Assembly (NCBI RefSeq): GCF_023242475.1
Contig: NZ_JALJFG010000022.1
Location: forward strand, 1 to 64,000
Reading direction: 5' to 3'
Length of the DNA: 64,000 nucleotides
From: Pseudomonas sp. MWU15-20650
GTDB lineage: Bacteria > Pseudomonadota > Gammaproteobacteria > Pseudomonadales > Pseudomonadaceae
The notes beneath the pieces were generated by a model. It searched no databases and had not been told where the DNA came from. It saw only the letters and a program-made list of their open reading frames with translations. This document shows positions 38,537 through 49,683 of this stretch, in pieces. How positions within the stretch are numbered: the stretch's first letter is position 1; every line of letters starts with the position of its first letter. Position numbers and translations under genes: made by a program.

Positions 38537-38689
38537 ACAGCCTCGTAGCCAGGGGAAAGAGACGGTTTGGAGTATGCCACTAGTCGTGAAATGACCGTCA
38601 TGCACTGTGCAATAAGCATCACAGATGACTGGCTGGACAATCGTTGGATTGGAAACTGAAGAAGGGACCGCAGGAGGGAGCGTTATGGA

Positions 38690-38799
38690 GGCAACCCCAC
38701 CAGCCACACCCCGGCACACAATGTTCCCGCTGTGGCTGCTGCCTTCCGGCTCTGACCAGGTTCACGGGTAATCGTTGCGGGGGGACCGATGGGGTCACC
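38690..38799 (-). ncRNA. ffs: signal recognition particle 4.5S RNA
   Basis: Read on the minus strand, the conserved apical region CTGGTCAGAGCCGGAAGGCA and the following GCAGCC match the SRP RNA domain IV that binds Ffh. The flanking arms GGTGACCCCATCGG and the 3' GGTGGGGTTGCC pair to close the rod. Length of about 110 nt agrees with bacterial 4.5S RNA. A sigma-70 promoter lies just upstream. Confidence 0.92.
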
Positions 38800-38831
38800 A
38801 TAACGACGCTGGCCTCTCGGCAAGCCGCGCC

Positions 38832-38859
38832 ATTGTACCGATCTCATCGGAAGTTACAA
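38832..38859 (-). promoter_or_regulatory. sigma-70-like promoter of ffs
   Basis: Minus-strand TTGTAA (-35) and TACAAT (-10) are 16 bases apart. They lie about 33 bases before the presumed 5' end of the mature 4.5S RNA, allowing a short processed leader. Confidence 0.55.
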
Positions 38860-38918
38860 CCGTTGACGTCGGATTAAAAAATGAGAGGGTTCAAGTACTT
38901 GCCGTCATCGCTATTCTC

Positions 38919-38944
38919 TGTGGGAGCAAGCCCCCTCCCACAAT
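38919..38944. repeat. single REP-type element
   Basis: TGTGGGAGCAAGCCCCCTCC plus CACA is one arm of the main repeat family, with no inverted partner nearby. It abuts the 3' end of the metallopeptidase gene. Confidence 0.7.
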
Positions 38945-38950
38945 GGATCA

Positions 38951-40117
38951 TCATTGTGCCTGCAAGACCCCATCGGCCCTGCCGCCCTCTTCCTGGATGA
39001 CCAGGTGGATAAAGTGCAACTTGGCAATTACCGCCGGCGGCAGCACGAAGGGGTAGAAATCCGGCTGGCCCATGCTGCGTGACAGTTCGTTGAGCATGCC
39101 GGCCAGTTCGATCCAGGCGTTGACGAACGACAGGAACGCCGCACCGCCGGGATGTTCAGGGTCGTACAGCGTCGTCAGGGGGAACGGATGGTAATCCAGG
39201 TCCATCTCGCGCGCGCTCATGCCGAAACCCAGCGCGGTATCGACGGCGTCCATCATGTGCAGGTAATGAGCCCAAGTCTCGGCCCAGTCTTCCCAGGGGT
39301 GCATGGTCGCGTAGGCACTGACGCAGGTTTGCTGCCAGTCGGGCCGCGGGCCGTCCTGATAGTGCTGCTCGAGGGCATCGGCATAACTGGCGCGTTCGTC
39401 GCCGAACAGGTTACGAAAAGGCTCGAGCCAATCGGTGTTGGCAATCAGACGGTCCCAGTAGTAGTGCCCGACTTCGTGGCGAAAGTGGCCAAGCAAGGTG
39501 CGGTAGGGTTCACGCATTTGCACGCGGACTTTTTCGCGATGGGCATCGTCGGCTTCCTTGATATCAAGGGTAATCAGGCCGTTGGCATGCCCCGTGGTCG
39601 GTGCGTTGCCCTCCAGGTCAATGCCGACGAAGTCGAACGCCAGGCCGGTGTCTTCGTTGACACTTTTGGGCACGACTTGCAGGCCCAGGCTGATCAGTTG
39701 CGCCACCAGCCTGCGCTTGGCGGTTTCCACCTTGCGCCAGCGATCGAGGTTTTCCGGGATCGACAGGTCGGGAATGGTGCGGTTCAAGCTGCAGGCCACG
39801 CACAGCGACGCAGTGCTGTGAGCCGGAATCAGCCAGTTGCAGGCCGCTGGGGTGTCGAGATTGGCGCAGCGGCGGAAGGCGCCAGCGTCAAGATTATCGT
39901 CCGCCAGCCAGGTGCCGACGACAGGGCCGGGTTGCAGGGAAGACAGCCGGCTTTGCTGCGGCTGGTAGCCCAGCAGCGCCTGGCAGGCCAGGCATTGGCT
40001 GTTGCGAAAGAACAACGATTGCCCGCACCGACACTGCCACACCTTGCTGCTGCGCGAGGTTTGGGCCATGAACGGTGCGGCAATGCGCGAACTGAGTTGT
40101 TCGAAGTAGCGGAACAT
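38951..40117 (-). CDS. putative zinc-binding metallopeptidase
   Basis: Protein of 388 aa. The N-terminus carries a zinc-ribbon-like Cys pattern (WQCRCGQSLFFRNSQCLAC, then a further pair in LCVACS). The catalytic motif is HFRHEVGHYYWDRL (HExxH form, near residue 215), with downstream WEDWAETWAHYLH supplying likely zinc ligands. This combination defines a conserved family of putative zinc peptidases found next to ribbons; no substrate is known. The start MFRYFEQL at 40117 follows GGGAGAGA. No signal peptide, so probably cytoplasmic. Confidence 0.8.
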   Translation of the reverse strand: MFRYFEQLSSRIAAPFMAQTSRSSKVWQCRCGQSLFFRNSQCLACQALLGYQPQQSRLSSLQPGPVVGTWLADDNLDAGAFRRCANLDTPAACNWLIPAHSTASLCVACSLNRTIPDLSIPENLDRWRKVETAKRRLVAQLISLGLQVVPKSVNEDTGLAFDFVGIDLEGNAPTTGHANGLITLDIKEADDAHREKVRVQMREPYRTLLGHFRHEVGHYYWDRLIANTDWLEPFRNLFGDERASYADALEQHYQDGPRPDWQQTCVSAYATMHPWEDWAETWAHYLHMMDAVDTALGFGMSAREMDLDYHPFPLTTLYDPEHPGGAAFLSFVNAWIELAGMLNELSRSMGQPDFYPFVLPPAVIAKLHFIHLVIQEEGGRADGVLQAQ

Positions 40118-40235
40118 GGCGATCTCTCCCTGGGTGCTTGCCAATACTAGAGCATCCCTTGGGCGCGATCGTTCCACTTTCTTCAGGGCTGCTTCGCAGC
40201 GTGACGGGAGCAAGCGCCCTCGCCACAGAAAGCTG

Positions 40236-42636
<2,401 letters not shown>

Positions 42637-42680
42637 TATGTTAGTGCACGGATTCTACAGACAACGCTTAAGATCGAACC

Positions 42681-43544
42681 TTAGCGTTTCTGTGTCAGGG
42701 CGCGACGCTCGAACTCGACGATGCGCTGACGGTAATGCTCGATGGTCTGGGCGGTCAGGACGCTGCGTTGGTCGTCCTTGAGCTCGCCGTTGAGCTCCTG
42801 GGAGAGCTTGCGGGCAGCAGCCACCATCACGTCGAACGCTTGTTTCGGGTGACGCGGGCCTGGCAACCCGAGGAAGAAACTCACGGCTGGCGTGCTGAAC
42901 AGGTCGATGTCGTCCAGGTCGAAGGTGCCCGGCTTGACCGCGTTGGCCATGGAGAACAGGACTTCGCCGTTACCGGCCATGCTTTCGTGACGGTGGAAGA
43001 TGTCCATCTCGCCAAAGCGCAGGCCACTTTCCAGGATGTTCTGCAACAGCGCCGGGCCTTTGAAGCCTGCAGCGTCGCGGCAGATCACACTGATGACCAG
43101 GACTTCTTCGGCGGCCGGCTGATCGTTGACCGACTGGCGCGGGGCGCTCTTGGTCGGGGTCTCGTCAGGGAAATCGTCATCACGGCTGCTGAAGCTCGGG
43201 CCTTCATCGACGTCGAGGTTCAGGTCACCCTGGTGCGGCTCGGCAACCGCCGCGCTACCGCGCTTGCCACGCTTGGAAGACGGCTCGCGGGCTTCCCGCA
43301 CCGGCGCGCTCATCGACGGCAAGTCGTGCTCGTCCAGTTGCGGTTCTTTATGGGTATCCAGCACGCGGGGCGGCCCCAGCAGCTCGGCGCTGCCGTCGTC
43401 GTCAGGCAAGTTGGACAGGTTTCGGTCCAAACGGAACTTGAGCTTGCCCTTGCCACCGCGCATGCGGCGCCAGCCATCAAAAAGAATACCGGCAATGACA
43501 ATAATGCCGATGACGATCAGCCACTCGCGCAGACCGATTTCCAT
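42681..43544 (-). CDS. zipA: cell division protein ZipA
   Basis: Z-ring anchor of 287 aa. An N-terminal transmembrane helix ([19 protein letters not shown]) with no cleavable signal is followed by a charged Arg/Lys segment, an acidic/Pro linker of about 100 residues, and a C-terminal FtsZ-binding domain (from about [12 protein letters not shown]). The start MEIGLREW is chosen because it gives the standard ZipA N-terminus. It lies between smc and ligA, the normal pseudomonad order. Confidence 0.95.
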   Translation of the reverse strand: MEIGLREWLIVIGIIVIAGILFDGWRRMRGGKGKLKFRLDRNLSNLPDDDGSAELLGPPRVLDTHKEPQLDEHDLPSMSAPVREAREPSSKRGKRGSAAVAEPHQGDLNLDVDEGPSFSSRDDDFPDETPTKSAPRQSVNDQPAAEEVLVISVICRDAAGFKGPALLQNILESGLRFGEMDIFHRHESMAGNGEVLFSMANAVKPGTFDLDDIDLFSTPAVSFFLGLPGPRHPKQAFDVMVAAARKLSQELNGELKDDQRSVLTAQTIEHYRQRIVEFERRALTQKR

Positions 43545-43803
43545 GTAATCCCGTGCCTCTAATAAAAAATGCTGAAAAATAAGGGGTTTAGCACCGTGCA
43601 AACCGCTTTAAAACGTGGCGCCAACTCTATGTTCTGACTGACGTTTTGCCCACGCATACGAAAAATTGACATTAAACTAGCACGACCAAAGATAACTTTA
43701 CACCGTCTGTCAAAATGCCTTGAACAAATATGTCCATTTGCCACTTTCGCCAGACCGGTAAATCGCCCCACGTCGCGCTAAAAAATATCCCTCATGGCGC
43801 GGT

Positions 43804-46800
43804 TCAGGATTCCACCATTGCCATCGCCTCTTCCACGTCCACCGCTACCAACCGTGAACAACCCGGTTCGTGCATCGTCACCCCCATCAGTTGATCCGCC
43901 ATTTCCATGGCGATCTTGTTGTGGGTGATATAGATGAACTGCACGGTCTGGGACATCTCTTTGACCAACCGAGCGTAGCGTCCAACGTTAGCGTCATCCA
44001 GCGGCGCGTCAACTTCATCGAGCATGCAGAACGGCGCCGGGTTCAACTTGAAGATGGCAAATACCAGGGCCAATGCGGTCAGGGCTTTTTCGCCGCCGGA
44101 CAACAAATGGATGGTGCTGTTCTTCTTGCCCGGAGGCCGCGCCATGATCGTCACCCCTGTATCGAGTAGATCTTCGCCCGTCAGTTCCAAGTAAGCGCTG
44201 CCACCACCGAAAACTTTTGGGAATAACGCCTGTAAACCGCCATTAATCTGATCAAAGGTATCTTTGAAGCGGTTACGGGTTTCCTTGTCGATCTTGCGGA
44301 TCACGTTTTCCAAGGTGTCCAGGGCTTCGACCAAGTCGGCGTCCTGGGCATCCAGATAACGTTTGCGCTCGGACTGCTGCTGGTACTCGTCGATGGCCGC
44401 CAGGTTGATCGCACCCAGGCGCTGAATACGCGCAGCAATCCGTTCCAGTTCTTCTTCAGCGTCTTTCTCGTTGGCCTGGGCGGTCAGGGTGTTAAGCACG
44501 CCATGCAGGTCGTAGCCGTCTTCCAGCAATTGGTCTTGCAAGGTCTTGCGGCGCACCGTGAGGGCTTGCCATTCCATGCGTTGCTGTTCGAGCTGGCCGC
44601 GGATCAACTGGGATTGCTGCTCGGCCTGGGTGCGACGTTTTTCTGCGTCGCGCAGTTCGCGGTCAGCATCTTCCAGGGCGATCTGCGCGGTCTTGAGTTC
44701 TTCGTCGACAGTCATGCGCTTGTCGAGCAACTCTTCGAGCTTGAGGCGCAACTCTTCCAACGGCGCTTCGCCCTCCTCAAGATTGAGACTGAGCTGCTCG
44801 CGCTTTTCGGTCAGGCGTTCAGACTGCATCTCCAGGCGCTCAAGGGCCTGGCGCGTGGAGTCGTGCTGGGCGCGCAAAGAACCGAGGCGCACCGCTAGCT
44901 GGTGGGCATGATCCTTGTGCTGGCGAGCTTCCTGGCGCACGCGGTCGAGGCGTTCACGCAGGCTGTCGCGCTGGGCCAGCAGCAGCTCGCGCTGCTCGGT
45001 ATCCAGGGCCATGCTGTCGAGGGCCTCCTGCAAGTGCAGGCGCGCTTCGCCGATCTGTTCGTGTTCGAGGGCGCGCTGCTCGCCCATCTCGGCCACTTCT
45101 TCATCAAGGCGAGTGCGACGCAGGGTCAACTGCTCGACCTTGGCTTTGCTCGCCGACAACTGGGCTTTCAATTCGCCTTGCTGGCGCGCTTCGTCCTGTA
45201 ACAGGCGGCGCAGGTGTTCGCGGCCGGTTTCCTGCTGGCGTTGCGTAGCGCGCAGGGTTTGCAGTTCGGTTTCCAGGCTTTCGAGCGTGGCTTCGCGCTC
45301 TTCACGTTCGGCGATCAGGTTGACGATTTCCTGGCCCCGGGCCAAGACGCCGCTTTCCGCTTCGCTGGCGCGGCGTACGCGCAGGAAGTGCCGGCCTACC
45401 CAGAAGCCGTCACGGCTGATCAGGCTTTCGCCAGCGCCCAGTTGCCCGCGTTGGGCCAGGGCCTGCTCAAGTGATTCAACCGGCTTGACCTGGCCCAGCC
45501 AAGGCGACAAATCGACCGCCGCCTCGACTTTATCCAGCAAACTGCCCGGCACCCGCGTGCCATCGGCGGCGGGACTGAGCAAGCGCAGATCGCCCTGGGC
45601 AAAACCGGCCAGGTCGAAACCGCCAAAATCATCCACCAGCACCGCTTGCAAGTCGGCGCCCAACACGGTTTCCACCGCCAGCTCCCAACCGGCTTCGACT
45701 TTCAACCCTTCAGCCAGGCGTGGGCGTTCGGCCAAATGCTGGTCACGCAACCACTCGGCAGTACCGGTGCCCGGGTCAAGCGCGGCTTGCTGCAAGGCTT
45801 CGAGGGATGCCAGCCGGCCGTTGAGCCGCTGCAAATCGCCCTGGGCCTGCTGCTGCGCCTGGGTCGCTGTCTGCAATTGCTGACGCAGTTGCTCCAGGCG
45901 TTCCACTTGCTGTTCTTCGCTGGCCTCCAGCTCTTCCAGGGTCATTTCGCTTTCGGCCAGTTGCTCGCTGAGCGTCATGATCGCCGCGTCTTCCGGGTCG
46001 GCGGCGAGCAGCACCCGCTCTTCCTGCAGGCGGCGCTGGCGCTCGGCCAGGCGTTCCATACTGGTTTCCAACTGCTGGATGCGCGACTGCTGCACCTCGG
46101 CCTGGCGACGCGGCTCGGCGGACTGCAGGTTGAAGGCGTCCCACTGCTCCTGCCAGCCGTGCATGGTAAGTTCGGATTCTTCCAGGGCCGCGGCGGCTTC
46201 TTCGGCGGCGGCGCTGGTGATTTCCTGCTCGGGGGTGAGCATGTCCAGCTCTTCGCCGAGGGTCAGCAGCAAGGTCCGGTCATGACCCAGGTGCGACTCG
46301 GTCTCCAGGCGCGCGCGCTCGGCTTCCTTGAGATCATCCTGTAACTGGCGCAACCGCTGCTGCCCGTGCTGGATGCTCTGCTCGACCCGGGCGATATCGC
46401 CGCCCACCGAATAGAAGCGGCCCTGCACCAGATTGAAGCGTTCGGACAGGTCATGGTGACCATCACGCAGGCGTTCAATACTCGCATCGGCGTTTCGCTG
46501 CTCGGCCACCAGTGCTTCGAAGCTGATTTCCTGGGTGCCAATAATGGCTTCGCGCTGCCCTACCTGGTCATTCAGGGCCTGCCAGCGCAGGGCCGAGAGT
46601 TGTGCCTTGAGCTGGCGCTCTTCGCCCTTGTATTCCTGATACTTCTCGGCGGCCTGGGCCTGGCGGTGCAGGCGCTCCAGTTGGCGCTCCAGCTCTTCGC
46701 GCAGGTCGGTCAGGCGGGCGAGGTTTTCATGGGTACGGCGGATCCGGTTTTCGGTCTCGCGCCGGCGCTCCTTGTACTTGGAGATGCCGGCCGCTTCTTC

Positions 46801-47292
46801 GATAAAGTTACGCAGGTCTTCGGGCTTGGCTTCGATCAACTTGGAGATCATGCCCTGCTCGATGATCGAGTAGCTGCGCGGGCCCAGGCCTGTGCCGAGG
46901 AAAATATCGGTGATGTCCCGACGGCGACACTTGGTGCCGTTGAGGAAGTAACTGTTCTGGCTGTCACGCGTGACTTTGCGGCGGATGGAAATTTCCGCGT
47001 ACGCCGCATATTCACCAACCAGGGTGCCGTCGGAGTTATCGAACACCAGCTCAATACTGGCCTGGCTCACCGGCTTACGGCTGGTGGAGCCGTTGAAGAT
47101 GACGTCGGTCATCGACTCGCCACGCAGGTTTTTTGCCGAGCTCTCGCCCATCACCCAGCGTACGGCGTCGATGATGTTCGACTTGCCGCAGCCATTGGGC
47201 CCCACCACCGCCGCCATGTTACTGGGGAAGTTCACCGTGGTCGGGTCGACGAAGGATTTGAACCCCGCCAGTTTGATGCACTTGAGCCGCAC
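43804..47292 (-). CDS. smc: chromosome partition protein SMC
   Basis: SMC ATPase of 1162 aa: N-terminal Walker A GPNGCGKSNIIDAV, long coiled coils separated by a hinge (about 500-660, around LVDDFGGFDLAGFA), and a C-terminal head with the signature LLSGGEKALTALAL and Walker B FCMLDEVDAPLDD. It organises the chromosome with ScpA and ScpB, which are not in this window. The start is GTG. Only two bases separate it from the stop of the GntR gene, so the two are probably co-transcribed. Confidence 0.96.
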   Translation of the reverse strand: MRLKCIKLAGFKSFVDPTTVNFPSNMAAVVGPNGCGKSNIIDAVRWVMGESSAKNLRGESMTDVIFNGSTSRKPVSQASIELVFDNSDGTLVGEYAAYAEISIRRKVTRDSQNSYFLNGTKCRRRDITDIFLGTGLGPRSYSIIEQGMISKLIEAKPEDLRNFIEEAAGISKYKERRRETENRIRRTHENLARLTDLREELERQLERLHRQAQAAEKYQEYKGEERQLKAQLSALRWQALNDQVGQREAIIGTQEISFEALVAEQRNADASIERLRDGHHDLSERFNLVQGRFYSVGGDIARVEQSIQHGQQRLRQLQDDLKEAERARLETESHLGHDRTLLLTLGEELDMLTPEQEITSAAAEEAAAALEESELTMHGWQEQWDAFNLQSAEPRRQAEVQQSRIQQLETSMERLAERQRRLQEERVLLAADPEDAAIMTLSEQLAESEMTLEELEASEEQQVERLEQLRQQLQTATQAQQQAQGDLQRLNGRLASLEALQQAALDPGTGTAEWLRDQHLAERPRLAEGLKVEAGWELAVETVLGADLQAVLVDDFGGFDLAGFAQGDLRLLSPAADGTRVPGSLLDKVEAAVDLSPWLGQVKPVESLEQALAQRGQLGAGESLISRDGFWVGRHFLRVRRASEAESGVLARGQEIVNLIAEREEREATLESLETELQTLRATQRQQETGREHLRRLLQDEARQQGELKAQLSASKAKVEQLTLRRTRLDEEVAEMGEQRALEHEQIGEARLHLQEALDSMALDTEQRELLLAQRDSLRERLDRVRQEARQHKDHAHQLAVRLGSLRAQHDSTRQALERLEMQSERLTEKREQLSLNLEEGEAPLEELRLKLEELLDKRMTVDEELKTAQIALEDADRELRDAEKRRTQAEQQSQLIRGQLEQQRMEWQALTVRRKTLQDQLLEDGYDLHGVLNTLTAQANEKDAEEELERIAARIQRLGAINLAAIDEYQQQSERKRYLDAQDADLVEALDTLENVIRKIDKETRNRFKDTFDQINGGLQALFPKVFGGGSAYLELTGEDLLDTGVTIMARPPGKKNSTIHLLSGGEKALTALALVFAIFKLNPAPFCMLDEVDAPLDDANVGRYARLVKEMSQTVQFIYITHNKIAMEMADQLMGVTMHEPGCSRLVAVDVEEAMAMVES

Positions 47293-47294
47293 GT

Positions 47295-47954
47295 TTAGGC
47301 GCCCGCCAACGCAGCGATGACCAGCGAGCTGCTGCGCTGGCAGTAGGCCGACAGCACCTGGCGGATCTGTGGCAGGTCACGGGCGAGAACCGCCGCGAGC
47401 AGTTGCTCGAACAGCGCCAGGAACTCGCTCATGGACGCCTTGCGCTGATCCAGGGCCAAGTAATAAGCGCGATTCATTGCCGGTTGCAGGTTTTCGACGG
47501 TTTCCTGCAAGTACGGGTTGTTGGCGAAGGGGTACGCGGCGCGCATCACATTGAAGCTTTCCTCGACGAAGGCGCGGATGTCCTCGCGCTCCAAGCTCAG
47601 CTGCAGGCGTTGCTGGATCTGCAGGAACGGCGCCATGTCGGCCTGGGTCTGCCAGCCTTCGGCGACCGCATTGCCCAACAGGATGTACATCTCGCCCATC
47701 AGGGTGCACAGGCTCTGCACCTTGTGTGCGGTGAGCTCGGTGACATGGGCGCCACGGCGCGGCAGGATCGCGATCAGATGGCGACGTTCGAGGATCAGCA
47801 AGGCTTCACGCACGGAACCGCGGCTGACGTTGAGCGCCAGCGTGACCTTTTGCTCCTGGATCCGCTCCCCAGGCTTGAGATCGCCGCGAATAATACGTTC
47901 GGCGAGGTGGTGAGCGATTTGCTCGGCGAGACTGTCCGGCGCCTTGAACGTCAT
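47295..47954 (-). CDS. GntR-family (FCD) transcriptional regulator
   Basis: Regulator of 219 aa. The winged helix occupies the first 75 residues (GDLKPGERIQEQKVTLALNV, then SRGSVREALLILERR), and the C-terminal all-helical part is an FCD effector domain. Divergent position next to xdhABC-guaD, with two palindromes in between, points to control of purine catabolism, a role known for some GntR proteins beside xdh genes. Its other neighbour, smc, starts two bases after its stop. Confidence 0.9.
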   Translation of the reverse strand: MTFKAPDSLAEQIAHHLAERIIRGDLKPGERIQEQKVTLALNVSRGSVREALLILERRHLIAILPRRGAHVTELTAHKVQSLCTLMGEMYILLGNAVAEGWQTQADMAPFLQIQQRLQLSLEREDIRAFVEESFNVMRAAYPFANNPYLQETVENLQPAMNRAYYLALDQRKASMSEFLALFEQLLAAVLARDLPQIRQVLSAYCQRSSSLVIAALAGA

Positions 47955-48137
47955 GTTTTCCCTTCAAAATCTTCTATCGATACAAGCGCGGCAGTGTAGC
48001 GCATTGGCCCGCTGATGGCGCTACGCCCACCGTGGCGAATTTGGCATGAAATAAGCAACATCGAAAGCCCACAAGCCGCCAAAAACACCGGTTCCAGAAG
48101 ACTGGACCATAATTGAAAGGGTTGCGACCGCACTTTC

Positions 48138-48177
48138 TTGACCTTCCGGTCAGAAAATCGTTGACCGAAAAGTCAGA
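48138..48177. promoter_or_regulatory. two in-register palindromes, likely GntR operator
   Basis: TTGACC-N5-GTCAGA occurs twice, at 48138-48154 and 48161-48177, a 23-bp repeat. Each copy holds a TGAC-N6-GTCA palindrome. They lie 58-97 bases before xdhA in the divergent region, where a repressor could block xdh transcription. Confidence 0.6.
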
Positions 48178-48234
48178 CATGACTAGATTCGGCGCAAAGC
48201 GGTTAACAACAATAATGAGTCTGCGAGGCCTTCC

Positions 48235-49683
48235 GTGATCCAGTTTTTACTTAACCAGGAACTCCGTAGCGAGCACGCCCTGGACCCCAACCTGACCGTG
48301 CTCAACTATTTGCGTGAGCATCTGGGCAAATCCGGTACCAAGGAAGGCTGCGCCAGCGGCGACTGTGGTGCGTGCACCGTGGTGGTGGGCGAGTTGCACA
48401 CCGACGAGCAAGGCAGCGAGCAGATTCGCTATCGCAGCCTCAATTCGTGCCTGACGTTTGTATCGTCGCTGCACGGCAAACAACTGATCAGCGTCGAAGA
48501 CCTCAAGCACCAGGGCCAACTGCACAGCGTGCAACAGGCCATGGTGGAGTGCCACGGTTCACAGTGCGGCTTTTGCACACCGGGCTTTGTAATGTCGTTG
48601 TTTGCCCTGCAAAAGAACAGCGACGCACCCGACAGCCAAAAGGCCCACGAAGCCCTGGCCGGCAACCTGTGCCGTTGCACCGGCTATCGCCCGATCCTGG
48701 CCGCCGCCGAACAGGCGTGCTGCAACAAGCCAATGGACCAGTTCGACAGCCGCCAGGCCGAGACCATCGCCCGCCTCAAAACTATCGCGCCGACGCAAAC
48801 CGGTGAACTCAACAGCGGCGATAAGCGCTGCCTGGTACCGCTGACTGTCGCCGACCTGGCGGACCTCTACGACGCTTACCCCCAAGCCCGTCTGCTGGCC
48901 GGCGGCACTGACCTGGCGCTGGAAGTCACACAGTTCCATCGCACCCTGCCGGTGATGATCTACGTTGGCAATATCGAGGAAATGAAGCGCATCGAGTCCT
49001 TCGACGACCGCCTGGAAATCGGTGCGGCCACCGCGCTCTCCGATTGCTACACCGCGCTGCACCACGAATACCCGGACTTCGGTGAACTGCTGCAGCGCTT
49101 CGCCTCCCTGCAAATCCGTAACCAGGGCACCCTCGGCGGCAACATCGGTAACGCCTCGCCCATCGGTGATTCGCCACCGCTGCTGATCGCCTTGGGCGCG
49201 CAGATTGTGCTGTGTAAAGGCAACGTGCGCCGCACGCTGGCCCTGGAAGACTATTTCATCGACTACCGCGTCACCGCCCGTCAGGACAGCGAATTCATCG
49301 AGAAAATCGTCGTCCCCAAAGGCCACTCACTGTTCCGTGCCTACAAGGTTTCCAAGCGCCTGGACGATGATATTTCCGCCGTCTGCGCGGCCTTCAACCT
49401 GAAGATCGAGAACGGTGTGATCAGCGATGCCCGTGTGGCGTTCGGCGGCATGGCCGCCACGCCCAAGCGAGCTAAAAGCTGCGAAGCCGTGTTGGTCGGT
49501 GCCACCTGGAATTCGGCAACCGTGGAGAAAGCCTGCGCCGCCCTGGCCGAGGACTTCACGCCGTTGTCGGACTTCCGTGCCAGCAAGGAGTACCGCCTGC
49601 TCAGCGCACAGAACCTGCTGCGCAAATACTTCATCGAACTGCAAACGCCGCACATCGAGACTCGGGTGACCGCTTATGTCTAA
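48235..49683 (+). CDS. xdhA: xanthine dehydrogenase small subunit
   Basis: Electron-transfer subunit of 482 aa. Two 2Fe-2S domains are visible: the plant-type site CASGDCGACTVV with NSCL, and the helical site CHGSQCGFCTPGF with LCRCTGYRP. A FAD domain starts around residue 200 (ARLLAGGTDLALEVT). With XdhB it oxidises hypoxanthine to xanthine to urate. The start is GTG with GAGG upstream. A seven-codon frame (48215-48238) ends inside this start, but has no ribosome-binding site. The stop lies eight bases inside xdhB. Confidence 0.96.
   Translation: MIQFLLNQELRSEHALDPNLTVLNYLREHLGKSGTKEGCASGDCGACTVVVGELHTDEQGSEQIRYRSLNSCLTFVSSLHGKQLISVEDLKHQGQLHSVQQAMVECHGSQCGFCTPGFVMSLFALQKNSDAPDSQKAHEALAGNLCRCTGYRPILAAAEQACCNKPMDQFDSRQAETIARLKTIAPTQTGELNSGDKRCLVPLTVADLADLYDAYPQARLLAGGTDLALEVTQFHRTLPVMIYVGNIEEMKRIESFDDRLEIGAATALSDCYTALHHEYPDFGELLQRFASLQIRNQGTLGGNIGNASPIGDSPPLLIALGAQIVLCKGNVRRTLALEDYFIDYRVTARQDSEFIEKIVVPKGHSLFRAYKVSKRLDDDISAVCAAFNLKIENGVISDARVAFGGMAATPKRAKSCEAVLVGATWNSATVEKACAALAEDFTPLSDFRASKEYRLLSAQNLLRKYFIELQTPHIETRVTAYV

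Noticed and set aside
48215-48238. seven-codon upstream frame of xdhA as a regulatory leader
   Set aside because: It overlaps the GTG start neatly, but has no ribosome-binding site and is easily due to chance.
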